Below are positions 15,618 to 24,565 of a stretch of DNA of 64,000 nt, in pieces. The notes under the pieces were generated by a model that saw only the letters and a list, made by a program, of their open reading frames with translations, was not told the origin of the DNA and made no database searches. Every line of letters starts with the position of its first letter. Position 1 is the first letter of the stretch. Source of the stretch: SH-MAG3 sp036374995 (GTDB lineage: Bacteria; Gemmatimonadota; Gemmatimonadetes; Longimicrobiales; RSA9). The position numbers and the translations under genes are program-made. The stretch is from NCBI GenBank assembly GCA_036374995.1, contig DASUSS010000013.1:62001-126000 (forward strand), in the 5' to 3' direction.

Positions 15618-18212
15618 ATGTGGTCACGCCCCGGCGCCGTCGCGCTGGCCGTTCTGTGTCTGCTGCCGCTCGATGCCGCTGCGCAGGCGATCGAGAGCGA
15701 CGGGGCCGCAGCGCTCGGCGTTGCCCTTCGCCGGCTCGGTACGACGAAGCGCGTGCTCATGATCGGCGCTCATCCGGACGACGAGAACACGGCGCTGATC
15801 GCTGAGCTCGCGCTCGGTGACGGCGCGGACGTCGCCTATCTGTCGCTGACGCGGGGCGAGGGCGGCCAGAACCTGATCGGTCCCGAGCTCCAGGAGGGAC
15901 TCGGCCTGATCCGGAGCGAGGAGCTGCTCGCCGCGCGCCGGCTGGATGGAGCCCGGCAGTTCTTCACGCGCGCCTACGACTACGGCTTCTCGAAGTCTGC
16001 CGACGAGGCGTTCACGCAGTGGCCGCGCGACTCGCTGCTCGCGGACGTCGTCGAGGTCGTGCGGCGTTACCGCCCCGACATCATCGTATCCGTCTTCGGC
16101 GGTACGTCCGCGGACGGACACGGGCAGCACCAGGCGGCCGGGATCATGGCCCGTGCTGCGTTCGAGGCGGCAGCCGACCCCGCGCGCTACCCCGCGCAGC
16201 TCGCGCGCGGGCTCACGCCGCACGCGCCCGCCTACCTCTTCCATGCGATGTACCGCCCGCCGCAGGATCCGCCGCTGCGTCTGGCGACGGGTGAGCTCGA
16301 CGCGCTCTTCGGCCGGTCGCGCTTCCAGATCGCGATGCAGAGCCGCAGCCGCCACCGCTCGCAGGACATGGGACGCAGCGAGCCGATCGGGCCGCAGTCC
16401 ACGGCACTGACAGTACTGGGCGGCAGCTACCCCGCGGATGCACGGACCTTGTTCGCACAGCTGGATACGACGCTCTCGCAGCACGCGACGACGGCCGGTG
16501 CGAGCGTGGACATCGTCGGGCGACTCGAATCGTACGAACGGCGTGTCGCCGCTGTGCGCGGCTCGTTCAATCCGCTGCGCCGCGCCGCGCTCGCTCCCGC
16601 ACTCGCGCAGGCCGTGGCAACGCTCGACACCGTGATTGCGCTGCTCGATGATGCGCCGCAATCCGGCGAGCTGCGTCGACGCGTGACCGCCGAGCGCGAG
16701 CAGGCCGCGGACGCACTCGGGCTGGATGCCGGCGTCGTCGTCGACGTCGTCGCGGACACGCCGACCCCCGTTCCGGGCACATCCTTCGATCTCACGGTGA
16801 CCGTGTGGAACGGTGGGCCGCGTCCGGTCTCGCTCGAGCGCATCACGCCGCTGCTCCCGCCCGGCTGGACGTACACCGGGCCGGACGATCACGGCGTCGG
16901 GCTCGATCCGGATCGCGTCGTGCGGCGCACCTTCCGCGTGAGCGTGCCGCGGGATGCCGCGCGCACCGAGCCGTATTTCCTGCGCGAGGAGCGCAGCCGC
17001 GCGCTGTACTCGTGGCGGCCGGTCGCAGACTCTCTGCGCGGTGCGCCGTTCGAGCCTGCGGCGGTGTCCGTCGCAGTCGAGCTCGACGTGGGCGTGCGAC
17101 TCGCCGTCACACGACCCGCGGAGTTCCTCGCCGTGGACAAGGCACTGGGCGAGGTGCGACGTCCACTGATCGTCGTGCCCGCTGCGTCCGTCGCCGTCGA
17201 GCCGCGCGTGGCCGCGATCCCGGCAGGGAATGTCGCTCCGCGTCCGGTCAGCGTGACGGTACGCGCCGGACGCGCCGACGTGAGCGGCTCGCTGCGGCTC
17301 GACGTACCGGCGGGCTGGCGCGCCGACCCCGCATCCGTCCACATCGCGCTCGCGCACGCCGGCGAGTCACGCACGGTCCGCTTCGATGTCACACCTGCCG
17401 CCAATGCGACCGGCGAGTTCGTGATCCGCGCACGGTTCCGGAGCGGCGACCGCACGTACGATGACGGGTACACCGTCATCGACTACCCGCACATCCGGCC
17501 GCACGCGCTGTATGCACCGGCCGAAGTGCGCGCGGCCGTGTTCCCGGTCGCCATCGCGGAGGACCTGCGCATCGGCTACATCGAGGGTGCGGGAGACGAC
17601 GGTGCGGAGGCGCTGCGCCAGCTGGGCGCCACGGTAGAGCCGCTGGACGCGGCTGCACTCGCGAACGGCGACCTCTCCCGATATCACGCCATCATTGCCG
17701 GCATCCGCGCGTACGAGGTACGACCCGATCTCATCGCGAGCAACGCGCGACTGCTCGCGTATGCGCGGAGCGGCGGCACGTTCGTCGTCCAGTACAACAA
17801 GTACGAGCTGGTCGATGGCGACTTCATGCCGTTTCCGGCGACCATGTCGCGTCCGCACGGGCGCGTGACGGACGAGAGCGCGCGCGTCACGCTGCTCGCG
17901 CCCGACCATCCGCTGCTGTCGTATCCGAATCGCATCGGGCCGTCGGATTTCGAGGGGTGGGTGCAGGAGCGCGGACTGTATTTCCTCGATACGTTCGCTG
18001 ACGCGTACGACGCAGTGCTCTCCATGGCCGATCCGGGAGAGCCGGAGCAGCGCGGCGCACTCGTCGCGGCGCGGCTCGGCCGCGGCTGGTACGTCTACAC
18101 CGGACTCGCTCTGTTCCGGCAGCTGCCGGAGGCCGTGCCCGGGGCGTACCGGCTGCTCGCGAACCTCGCATCTCTCGGCCGGACCGAGCACGAGCGCGCG
18201 GGACCGCCGTAG
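15618..18212 (+). CDS. Secreted PIG-L (LmbE-like) deacetylase with C-terminal ThuA/GATase-like domain
   Basis: 864 residues from ATG 15618, with AGGAG 5 nt upstream; signal peptide to about residue 23 (DAAAQA). The PIG-L domain carries the zinc motif AHPDDE (His52, Asp54, Asp55) and a third ligand in DGHGQHQAAG (His168/His171). The middle (about residues 370-640) looks like two Ig-like beta-sandwich repeats (VPGTSFDLTVTVWNGG; PRPVSVTVRAGRADVSGSL). The last ~220 residues (LRIGYIEGAGDDGAEALRQLGA...YHAIIAGIRAYEV) resemble a class I glutamine-amidotransferase/ThuA fold. PIG-L enzymes remove N-acetyl groups from sugars; here probably from an extracellular glycan or glycoconjugate. It is followed 99 bp later by an M28 peptidase. 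Confidence 0.9.
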   Translation: MWSRPGAVALAVLCLLPLDAAAQAIESDGAAALGVALRRLGTTKRVLMIGAHPDDENTALIAELALGDGADVAYLSLTRGEGGQNLIGPELQEGLGLIRSEELLAARRLDGARQFFTRAYDYGFSKSADEAFTQWPRDSLLADVVEVVRRYRPDIIVSVFGGTSADGHGQHQAAGIMARAAFEAAADPARYPAQLARGLTPHAPAYLFHAMYRPPQDPPLRLATGELDALFGRSRFQIAMQSRSRHRSQDMGRSEPIGPQSTALTVLGGSYPADARTLFAQLDTTLSQHATTAGASVDIVGRLESYERRVAAVRGSFNPLRRAALAPALAQAVATLDTVIALLDDAPQSGELRRRVTAEREQAADALGLDAGVVVDVVADTPTPVPGTSFDLTVTVWNGGPRPVSLERITPLLPPGWTYTGPDDHGVGLDPDRVVRRTFRVSVPRDAARTEPYFLREERSRALYSWRPVADSLRGAPFEPAAVSVAVELDVGVRLAVTRPAEFLAVDKALGEVRRPLIVVPAASVAVEPRVAAIPAGNVAPRPVSVTVRAGRADVSGSLRLDVPAGWRADPASVHIALAHAGESRTVRFDVTPAANATGEFVIRARFRSGDRTYDDGYTVIDYPHIRPHALYAPAEVRAAVFPVAIAEDLRIGYIEGAGDDGAEALRQLGATVEPLDAAALANGDLSRYHAIIAGIRAYEVRPDLIASNARLLAYARSGGTFVVQYNKYELVDGDFMPFPATMSRPHGRVTDESARVTLLAPDHPLLSYPNRIGPSDFEGWVQERGLYFLDTFADAYDAVLSMADPGEPEQRGALVAARLGRGWYVYTGLALFRQLPEAVPGAYRLLANLASLGRTEHERAGPP

Positions 18213-18311
18213 CAGCACCGGCCCGGCCGGGATAGGTTTCTGAACGTTTGCGGACGCGCGCGCGTCCTTCCAGGTAAGAACCCCGTTCCTCCCGCACGCC
18301 GAGGTAATCTC

Positions 18312-19919
18312 ATGCGACGTCGCTCCCTCTCTCTCGCGGCGGCCCTCCTCGTCTTCTCCGGCGCGGCTCCCGCGCTCGGCCAGACCTGGGCCGTCGACGA
18401 TCCGGTCCTTCGCCAGATCTGGGACATCGGGCAGAGTCAGTCCCGCGTGATGGACATCGCGCAGACACTCATGGACTCGATCGGTCCGCGGCTCACCGGC
18501 ACGCCCGGTCACGAGAACGCCGTCGACTGGGCCGTCCAGCTGCTCTCCAGCTGGGGCGTCGACGCGCGCAAGGAACAGTACGGCACGTGGAACGGCTGGC
18601 GCCGCGGCATCACCCACGTCGACCTCATCAGTCCCCGAGTTCGCTCGCTCGAGGGCATGATGCTCGCCTGGAGCCCCGGCACGAACGGCCGCCCGGTCGA
18701 GGCGCCTGTCGTCGCGGTTCCGAGCTTCGACTCCGAGGCCGCGTTCGAGGCGTGGCTGCCGTCCGTCCGCGGCCGCGTCGTCGCCGCATCGTTCCCCCAA
18801 CCGACCTGCCGGCCCATGCGGCATTACGAGGAGTACGGCGCGACCTACCTCCTCCAGGTCGGCGGCCGCGGCGGTCCGCCGCAGGGTCAGCCGGCCGGGC
18901 CGCGCAACGCCGCCGAGAAGCTCGCCGCCGATCGGCGTGCCGCGCAGCAGGCGTTCAACGCCAACAAGCCGAACGCCGCCCAGCTCCGGCTCCGCCTCGA
19001 GCAGGCCGGCGCCGCCGCCATCCTCGAGTCCAACTGGTCGCAGGACCTCGGCGTGAACAAGGTCTTCAGCACCGCCACCGCCCGCACGCCGACGATCGAC
19101 ATCAGCTGCGAGGACTACGGCCTCGTCTACCGTCTCGCCGCCAACGGCCAGGGACCCGTCGTGCGCATCACCGCAGACTCCGAGAATCTGGGCGAGGTGC
19201 CCGCATACAACGTCGTCGGCATGGTCCGCGGCTCAGAGCTGCCGAACGAGTACGTCCTCCTCTCCGCCCACTACGACTCCTGGGACGGCGGCTCCGGTGC
19301 TACCGACAACGGCACCGGCTCCTCCATGATGCTCGAGGCCACCCGTATCCTCCGTCAGGCCTATCCCAACCCGAAGCGCACCCTCGTCATCGCGCTCTGG
19401 GGCGGCGAGGAGCAGGGACTCAACGGCTCGCGCCGCTTCGTCGCCATGCACCCAGAGATCGTCGACGGCATTCAGGCCGTCTTCAACCAGGACAACGGCA
19501 CCGGCCGCATCCGAAACATCTCGATGTCGGGCTTCGTCGATGCGGGCGCCGCGTTCGGCTCGTGGCTCGCCCGCGTGCCCGTCCAGCTCACCCGCGAGAT
19601 CAGCCTCCAGCTGCCCGGCACGCCCGGCACCGGCGGCACCGACCACGTGTCGTTCGTCTGCGCCGGCGCGCCTGCGTTCAACCTCGGCGCTCTCGGGTGG
19701 GACTACGGCACCGCGACCTGGCACACGAACCGCGACACGTACGACAAGGTCGTCGAGGAGGACATCCGCGGGAACGCGACGCTCGCCGCCATGCTCGTCT
19801 ACCTCGCCTCGGAGCATCCGGAGAAGCTCTCCCGCGAGAAGCGCAACATGGGGCAGATCCCGTGGCCGCCCTGCCGCGATGGTGCGACATCCTCGCCGCG
19901 CGCCGCGCAGGGAAGCTGA
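18312..19919 (+). CDS. Secreted M28-family zinc aminopeptidase
   Basis: 535 residues. The start ATG 18312 has GAGGTAA upstream and gives a signal peptide ending ALGQ. An inserted PA-like region lies at about residues 80-290. The M28 catalytic domain carries the binuclear zinc ligands in order: His320 in LLSAHYDSWDG, Asp in GATDNGTGSS, the Glu-Glu of GGEEQGLNGS, Asp in NQDNGTG, and the late His in GTDHVSF. Probable exported aminopeptidase or glutamate-carboxypeptidase-like enzyme. A strong hairpin begins 28 nt after the stop. It is co-oriented with the PIG-L gene; a joint transcript is possible. Confidence 0.95.
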   Translation: MRRRSLSLAAALLVFSGAAPALGQTWAVDDPVLRQIWDIGQSQSRVMDIAQTLMDSIGPRLTGTPGHENAVDWAVQLLSSWGVDARKEQYGTWNGWRRGITHVDLISPRVRSLEGMMLAWSPGTNGRPVEAPVVAVPSFDSEAAFEAWLPSVRGRVVAASFPQPTCRPMRHYEEYGATYLLQVGGRGGPPQGQPAGPRNAAEKLAADRRAAQQAFNANKPNAAQLRLRLEQAGAAAILESNWSQDLGVNKVFSTATARTPTIDISCEDYGLVYRLAANGQGPVVRITADSENLGEVPAYNVVGMVRGSELPNEYVLLSAHYDSWDGGSGATDNGTGSSMMLEATRILRQAYPNPKRTLVIALWGGEEQGLNGSRRFVAMHPEIVDGIQAVFNQDNGTGRIRNISMSGFVDAGAAFGSWLARVPVQLTREISLQLPGTPGTGGTDHVSFVCAGAPAFNLGALGWDYGTATWHTNRDTYDKVVEEDIRGNATLAAMLVYLASEHPEKLSREKRNMGQIPWPPCRDGATSSPRAAQGS

Positions 19920-20394
19920 TCGAAGGAGAAGGACAGGCAGGGGCGTGATCGGGTCGGAGGGAACGGAGTGACAGCCGGATCTGTCATCCCGCTGCCACTC
20001 CCCTTCCGATCCCGATGACGCTCACTTCCCCGGCCGATCAGAGCCCCGAAAATACACCTGCCGCTGCCTCGGTCAGCGAGGCCCTCGCCTCCGGTTCCCG
20101 CGCCCCTCTTCTGCGCCCTCGAAGGTTGTCCCGGCCAGCTATGTCTGTCAGGCCACCACGGGCACATGGTTGATTCGGCCGGTGCTCACTCCTGGTCAGT
20201 CGTCGTGGCTGATGCGCCGAAGTGGTCACGCGCCATCGGACTCCACGCTGTCCGCCGTTGCCGTGGTGTCAGTTAGCCGGTTTGCAGGTGTGGCCTTCCG
20301 GGTGCCACTGCGTCCCGCGCCGCGAGGATCGGGATGCTGTGGCGATGCGCGGGCGTGCGCGAGGCGCGCCCGACCCATTCACGGGAGGTGTCAC
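19920..20394. other. 475-bp gene-free interval upstream of the Cys-hairpin protein pair
   Basis: Apart from the hairpin at 19948-20016 I see no coding potential with a start and domain, no RNA gene and no clear sigma-70 or sigma-54 promoter. The unusual length suggests regulatory sequence for the gene cassette that follows. Confidence 0.4.
19948..20016 (+). terminator. Long compound hairpin after the M28 peptidase
   Basis: Outer arms ATCGGG-TCGGAGGG (19948-19961) and CCCTTCCGATCCCGAT (20001-20016) pair with one bulge. GAGTG (19966-19970) pairs with CACTC (19996-20000). An overlapping alternative is TGACA/TGTCA (19969-19973 / 19982-19986). It lacks a U-tract. Its position just after the stop favours a terminator. 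Confidence 0.6.
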
Positions 20395-20676
20395 ATGTCT
20401 GCACGAGTTGAAGTGAGGCGGAGGAGCGTGCGTGTCCGGCTGCTGCTCGCGTCGATCGGTGTCGTGGTCGCGCTGCTCCTGCTGCTGCCGCGCGGCGCGC
20501 GCGCGGGCGACTGGAAGGAGTGCGTCGACGATGCGTTCCTGGACTACAACGACTGTCTGATGGACGGAGGTGGCTGGTTCGAACGGAAGCTGTGCGATCT
20601 GGACTGGGAGTTCGAAGTGACGCTGTGCACGGCGCTGGCGGTGGGCGAGATCCGCAACGCCTGGAACGGCGAGTGA
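20395..20676 (+). CDS. Small secreted four-cysteine protein, paralogue A
   Basis: 93 residues from ATG 20395, with GGGAGG 6 nt upstream; an upstream frame to 20170 lacks these signals. The N-terminal signal is long and basic, then a hydrophobic stretch (VRLLLASIGVVVALLLLLPRGARAG, positions about 14-37), with cleavage near GARA-GD. The mature part (about 55 residues) is acidic and has four Cys spaced C-x10-C-x12-C-x10-C, including DYNDCL and RKLCDL. The next gene encodes an ungapped paralogue of this core with 17 of 36 identities. This suggests a disulfide-stapled helical hairpin. No known family recognised. Neighbours (propeller lipoprotein, ABC transporter) suggest an exported effector, signal or substrate-binding peptide; that is inference. 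Confidence 0.75.
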   Translation: MSARVEVRRRSVRVRLLLASIGVVVALLLLLPRGARAGDWKECVDDAFLDYNDCLMDGGGWFERKLCDLDWEFEVTLCTALAVGEIRNAWNGE

Positions 20677-20730
20677 AGCGTTCCCGATCCCGCGGCGGGA
20701 TTCCGGAGCAAACCTTCACTGGAGGCGGTG

Positions 20731-20955
20731 ATGTCCATCGTTTCGCGCAGTGTCGTACTCGCCACGTTGATGACGGCAGCGGCTGCGGTCGTGGCGCCGG
20801 CCGCCGACGCGGAGCACGAGATCGTGCCGACGTGCACGGACGGGGCGTGGGCGGACTACAACTCGTGTCTGGTCGGCGCGGGCTCGGAGTTCGGTCGCAG
20901 GATGTGCGATCTACGCTTCGTCCTGGATCTGACGTTATGCGCATACCTGGAGTAG
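20731..20955 (+). CDS. Small secreted four-cysteine protein, paralogue B
   Basis: 74 residues from ATG 20731, with GGAGG 5 nt upstream (an adjacent in-frame GTG is at 20728). Signal peptide MSIVSRSVVLATLMTAAAAVVAPAADA, cleavage about A-E. The mature core has the same C-x10-C-x12-C-x10-C spacing as paralogue A, with conserved DYN-x-CL, F-x-R-x-x-CDL and TLC elements. It ends four residues after the last Cys, whereas paralogue A has a 14-residue tail. It lies 54 bp after paralogue A and only 5 bp before the propeller gene's GTG start, so all three are likely cotranscribed. Function unknown. Confidence 0.72.
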   Translation: MSIVSRSVVLATLMTAAAAVVAPAADAEHEIVPTCTDGAWADYNSCLVGAGSEFGRRMCDLRFVLDLTLCAYLE

Positions 20956-20960
20956 AGTCG

Positions 20961-22028
20961 GTGCGACCGGTCATCGTCGCGCTTGCGCTCGCCGTAGTCG
21001 CGCCGGCGTGCGCCGGTCGGGATGGCGATCCGCGGATCGAGGAATACCGGCCAGCTGCAGCGCTGGACCGGCTCGGCTTCACCGTGCTGGAGGGAGACGA
21101 CATCGGTCTGGTCGGCGACTTCGACATTCGCGGCGACACGGTCTTCCTGCTCGACCGTGCGGGCGGCGTGGCGGTGGTCGAGCGCACCGGCGGGTCCGCG
21201 CGTCTGGTCGCCCGATTCGCGCGCAGAGGTCCCGGTCCGGGCGAGTTCCTTCAGTCGACGGGAATGACGGCGACACGTAGCGGTGTCGCGGTCGTGGATG
21301 GTACGCGCCTGCACTTCTTCAGCGCGTCCGGTGATCCGCTGTCGACAACGATGGTCTCGCTGCCGTGCCCGATCGTGCTGCCGGCGGTGGCGCAGTCCCG
21401 CACGGGTCTGTTCGTGTCCGGCAGCTGCCTTCGCCGTGGCGCCGCATCGGATACCATGAAGGCCGTGCTCATCTGGTCGGCCGATACCGCCGTATGGCAG
21501 GTGATCATCGACGCGCCGCGGTACACGCGTGATGGCACGTTCGGATCGGTATTCGGTGCGCGGAGCCTGCTGACGCCCGGCATCGACGGCGTGCACGCAT
21601 TCGGCGGCGGCGAGTCGAACTGCATCTGGCGCGTGCACGACGAGGGCGAGCGCCCGACGGCCACGCGCGAGTGTCCGGTGGTCGCGAGTCTGTATTCGGG
21701 CGACCCACCGCCCGAGCTGAAGGCACGCATGCGGGCTACCCGGATTCCGGGTCTCGTGCTGCGCTGGCCCGAGCACCTGCCGGTCTCCCTGGACCGTTTC
21801 ATCACGAGTCGCGGCATACTACTGCTGCGGCCGTTCACCACGGACTCGCTGGTGCTCCAGCTCGCCGGGAGTGTGCCGCGCGACATTGCAGTCGCACCGG
21901 CGGATGGACTGCTCGGCTGCAAGGCATACGGCTGCCTGTGGCTGCGGGACGAGGGCCGCTCACCGCAGCTGATCGTGCTCGACCGCGCGGAGATCGAGCG
22001 GAGGATCGCGGCGGTGCCTGCCCCGTGA
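20961..22028 (+). CDS. Six-bladed beta-propeller (NHL/TolB-like) lipoprotein
   Basis: 355 residues from GTG 20961, with GGAG 9 nt upstream, giving signal MRPVIVALALAVVAPAC (Cys 17 as probable lipid anchor). An ATG at 20937 overlapping the preceding gene is an alternative. The body has repeated strands of a six-bladed propeller: LVGDFDIRGDTVFLLDRAGG, then the signature RRGPGPGEF, as in the 6-bladed_NHL family, and VAVVDGTRLHFFSASG. Cys residues at PCPI, GSCL, SNC, REC, GCKAYGC suggest extra disulfides. Proteins of this family in Bacteroidota often lie beside small exported peptides. Here the last base pairs overlap the permease start (GTGA), indicating coupling. Confidence 0.75.
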   Translation: MRPVIVALALAVVAPACAGRDGDPRIEEYRPAAALDRLGFTVLEGDDIGLVGDFDIRGDTVFLLDRAGGVAVVERTGGSARLVARFARRGPGPGEFLQSTGMTATRSGVAVVDGTRLHFFSASGDPLSTTMVSLPCPIVLPAVAQSRTGLFVSGSCLRRGAASDTMKAVLIWSADTAVWQVIIDAPRYTRDGTFGSVFGARSLLTPGIDGVHAFGGGESNCIWRVHDEGERPTATRECPVVASLYSGDPPPELKARMRATRIPGLVLRWPEHLPVSLDRFITSRGILLLRPFTTDSLVLQLAGSVPRDIAVAPADGLLGCKAYGCLWLRDEGRSPQLIVLDRAEIERRIAAVPAP

Positions 22029-22753
22029 GTCCTCGCGATCCGGCGCTCTGGCGGGCACTGCTCGCGCGCGAGAGCGGACGCGCGCTGACGGCGCCGCTGG
22101 CGCTCGCAGCCATCGCTGCGGTCGGGTACGCGCGGCGCGCCGCGCACGCGGCCGCGGTCGATGCTGCGGCGCCACCGATGCGGCTGCGGTTCGACTCGAT
22201 CGTGCTGCTGCTCGTGACGGTCGTGCTCGTGCTGCGCATCGCGACGCGCGCGGAGGCGGATCGTGCGAGCGGCTGGGTCGAGCCGGTGGTGGCCGCTGGC
22301 GGCTCGCGCCTCCGGTACGGGCTCGCGATCACGGCTTCCGTCTGGTGCTCTTCGGCCCTCGTGTTCATGGCGGCCGCCGCTACGTTCGCGCTCGCGCTGC
22401 CCGTGTTCGGCGCGTCCGTCGAGCCGCTGCGCACGCTCCTCCGCACGATCGGGGGCGGCATTCTGCTGCTCGCGGTGTACGCCGTGCACGCCGGCTGCAT
22501 CGGCGTGCTGCTCCGCCGGTCGGTTCCAGCCATCGTCGTGGCAGGAACGATCGTGGTGGCACCGTATGCGCTGATGACTCGCGCGTTGCTGCGCGGCGAT
22601 CGGATCGAGTGGTGGCTGCTCGCGCTCACACACGTCGTGCCGCCGGTCGCGCTGCCATCGGCGGCGGACGTGTTGCCGCTGCTCGGCCAGGTCGGCGCAG
22701 GGACAGCGCTGCTCGCGTGGATCTCGCACCACTTCGCGGCGAGGCGGACGTGA
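22025..22753 (+). CDS. ABC transporter membrane protein
   Basis: 242 residues from GTG 22025, overlapping the propeller stop by 4 bp. Hydropathy shows about six helices: residues about 20-40 (APLALAAIAAVGYA), 55-75 (SIVLLLVTVVLVLRIA), 98-120, 135-160 (GGGILLLAVYAVHAGCIGVLL), 165-182 (VPAIVVAGTIVVAPYALM) and a C-terminal one. This is typical of ABC-2-type permeases, with no large extracellular domain. The ATPase gene starts 40 bp downstream. Together they form a minimal exporter, or lipoprotein/peptide transporter, of unknown substrate; the adjacent Cys-hairpin proteins and propeller are candidates. Confidence 0.8.
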   Translation: MSPRDPALWRALLARESGRALTAPLALAAIAAVGYARRAAHAAAVDAAAPPMRLRFDSIVLLLVTVVLVLRIATRAEADRASGWVEPVVAAGGSRLRYGLAITASVWCSSALVFMAAAATFALALPVFGASVEPLRTLLRTIGGGILLLAVYAVHAGCIGVLLRRSVPAIVVAGTIVVAPYALMTRALLRGDRIEWWLLALTHVVPPVALPSAADVLPLLGQVGAGTALLAWISHHFAARRT

Positions 22754-22793
22754 TGCCGGATCAGCACGGCCGCACTGCCACCGTATCGGGCCG

Positions 22794-23471
22794 GTGATCG
22801 TGCTGGAGATCGTGCACGGCCCCGTGCGGCGCGGCCGGACCGTGGTACTCGAGCCGGGCCGCATCCGGGCGTCGGCACCCGCGGCCATCGCGTTGATCGG
22901 CGTCAATGGCTCGGGAAAGTCGTCGCTCCACCTCCAGCTCGCGGGCGTACTGCGCGCGGGCGCGCTCGCATCCATCCGGTCGGGCGATCGCCCGGCGACG
23001 CTCGCCTGGGTGCCGCAGCAGCCCGCATTCCCCTCGTGGCTGCGCGTCGCCGATGTGGTCCGGATGTACGGATTCGATCCCGATGCACTGATTGCGGAGA
23101 CCGCTGCGCTTCACCTCGAACGGATCGCGGCCCGTCGCGCGGAAGCGCTTTCCGCGGGTGAACGGCAGGCGCTAGCCATCGCGCTCGCCCTCGCCCGCGG
23201 CGCCGACGTCACGCTGCTGGACGAGCCTTTCGCCGCACTCGATTTCCGGCGCCGGAGCGGCGCGATCGAGCTGCTGCGCGAGCGTCGCGCGCGCGGCGGA
23301 TCCTTCCTGCTCTCGTCCCAGTCGGCTGCCGACCTGGTCGGACTGTGTGATCATCACGTCGTGATCCGCGACGGGCGTTACGTGTTCAGCGGCACGGCCG
23401 CGCATCTGGAAGCGCGCACGGGCACGGACAGCGGCGATATGGAGCAATGGCTGCTCCAATTGCTCACGTGA
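22794..23471 (+). CDS. ABC transporter ATP-binding protein
   Basis: 225 residues from GTG 22794. Walker A is GVNGSGKS (36-43), the Q-loop is VPQQPAF (about 73-79), the signature is LSAGERQA (119-126), a variant of LSGGQ, Walker B is VTLLDEPFAALD (139-150), and the switch region has SSQSAADLVGLCDHHVV where the switch His is replaced by Gln or Ser. A short helical domain is typical of ABC-2 exporters. It pairs with the preceding permease. The missing switch His and Ala for Gly in the signature may lower hydrolysis, but this varies among exporters. Confidence 0.9.
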   Translation: MIVLEIVHGPVRRGRTVVLEPGRIRASAPAAIALIGVNGSGKSSLHLQLAGVLRAGALASIRSGDRPATLAWVPQQPAFPSWLRVADVVRMYGFDPDALIAETAALHLERIAARRAEALSAGERQALAIALALARGADVTLLDEPFAALDFRRRSGAIELLRERRARGGSFLLSSQSAADLVGLCDHHVVIRDGRYVFSGTAAHLEARTGTDSGDMEQWLLQLLT

Positions 23472-23521
23472 TGCCCGCTACAGCCATGGAGGTGCCCCGG
23501 CGCAGTGGTTAGCCTTTTCGC

Positions 23522-24565
23522 ATGTCCGATCTGTTCGCCCCCATTCTCGGCAGCAGTCGCGCGGCGCAGGCCATCAGGGAATTCGCGCGTCTCGCTGCGG
23601 GCGTGAGCGCGCCGGTTCTGATCACCGGCGAGACCGGCACGGGAAAGGGCGTGCTCGCCGCCGCGATCCACCGTGCGTCTGCGCGCGCGGCGGCCCGGCT
23701 CGTCGCCGTCAACTGCGCCGGCGTGCCGGAATCCCTGTTCGAGAGCGAGTTCTTCGGTCACGCGCGCGGCGCGTTCACGGGCGCCCACCAGTCGCGTCGC
23801 GGCCTGTTCGAGATGGCCCATGGCGGCACGCTGTTCCTCGATGAGGTCGGCGAACTGGCGCTGCCGCTCCAGGCCAAGCTGCTCACGGCGATGGACCAGG
23901 GCGAGATCCGCCGTGTCGGCGCCGAGAGCGTGGTACGGGTCGATGCCCGCATCCTCGCCGCAACGGCCGCCGATCTGACGGCGGCCGTGACCGACCGCAC
24001 GTTCAGGCTGGACCTCTACCACCGGCTCCTGGTCCTCACCTTCCAGATGCCGCCGCTGCGGGAACGCGGGTCCGACGTGCTGCTGCTGGCGAGGCACTTC
24101 GTGTGCACGTTCGCTGCGCGCCACGACCGGCGGGTGGGCGACCTGCACGCGGACATGATCCGGCTTCTGGAGCGCTACGGCTGGCCGGGCAACATCCGGC
24201 AGCTCGCCCATGCGATGGAGGCGGCCGTGCTGCATGCGCGAGGGCCGCTCATCCGGGCGGGTGACGTTCCGCCCCGGATCCTGCATGCCGGCCCCGGACC
24301 CGACACGGCGGCGCCCCGTTATTCGTTCTTCGGGACGCCGGCCGAGGAGCGCCGACGCATCGAAGCGGCGCTCCGGGCACATCACGGCAATCTGACCCAC
24401 ACGGCGCGCGCGCTGGGCATGGCGCGGAATACGCTCCGGGGTCGGATTTCCGCCCTGCGCGTCGGTCGGGCCGGGCACGACCCGTTGCCGAAAGACGCCT
24501 CGGCTCCTTCTATTGAGGCGGTCGGTCCTGCGGCCGGCGTGCCCCCTCGATCGGAGCTCCCATGA
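23522..24565 (+). CDS. Sigma-54-dependent transcriptional activator lacking a sensor domain
   Basis: 347 residues. The AAA+ domain begins at residue 8, with no receiver, PAS, GAF or FHA domain before it. Walker A is GETGTGKG (36-43), GAFTGA (83-88) is the sigma-54-contacting loop, Walker B is GGTLFLDEVGEL (101-112), and arginine-finger segments are RTFRLDLYHRL and PPLRERGSD. The C-terminal Fis-type helix-turn-helix is NLTHTARALGMARNTLRGRI (about 290-309). It should bind an upstream enhancer and drive RpoN promoters; activity is probably set by expression level or a partner protein. The stop overlaps the ATG of the following barrel gene (ATGA). I did not find a convincing -24/-12 promoter nearby. 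Confidence 0.93.
   Translation: MSDLFAPILGSSRAAQAIREFARLAAGVSAPVLITGETGTGKGVLAAAIHRASARAAARLVAVNCAGVPESLFESEFFGHARGAFTGAHQSRRGLFEMAHGGTLFLDEVGELALPLQAKLLTAMDQGEIRRVGAESVVRVDARILAATAADLTAAVTDRTFRLDLYHRLLVLTFQMPPLRERGSDVLLLARHFVCTFAARHDRRVGDLHADMIRLLERYGWPGNIRQLAHAMEAAVLHARGPLIRAGDVPPRILHAGPGPDTAAPRYSFFGTPAEERRRIEAALRAHHGNLTHTARALGMARNTLRGRISALRVGRAGHDPLPKDASAPSIEAVGPAAGVPPRSELP

Noticed and set aside
15624..17357. 577-codon minus-strand frame
   Set aside because: Antisense to the PIG-L gene, which has a signal peptide, ribosome site and catalytic motifs.
18252..18267. Palindrome GGACGCGCGCGCGTCC as a terminator of the PIG-L gene
   Set aside because: It is a short self-complementary GC tract with only a 6-bp stem and 4-nt loop, 40 nt after the stop. 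Too likely by chance in this composition.
20268..20285. Possible sigma-54 -24/-12 promoter (TTTGCA with upstream AGTTAG)
   Set aside because: The invariant GG at -24 is absent at the required spacing, so I do not call it.
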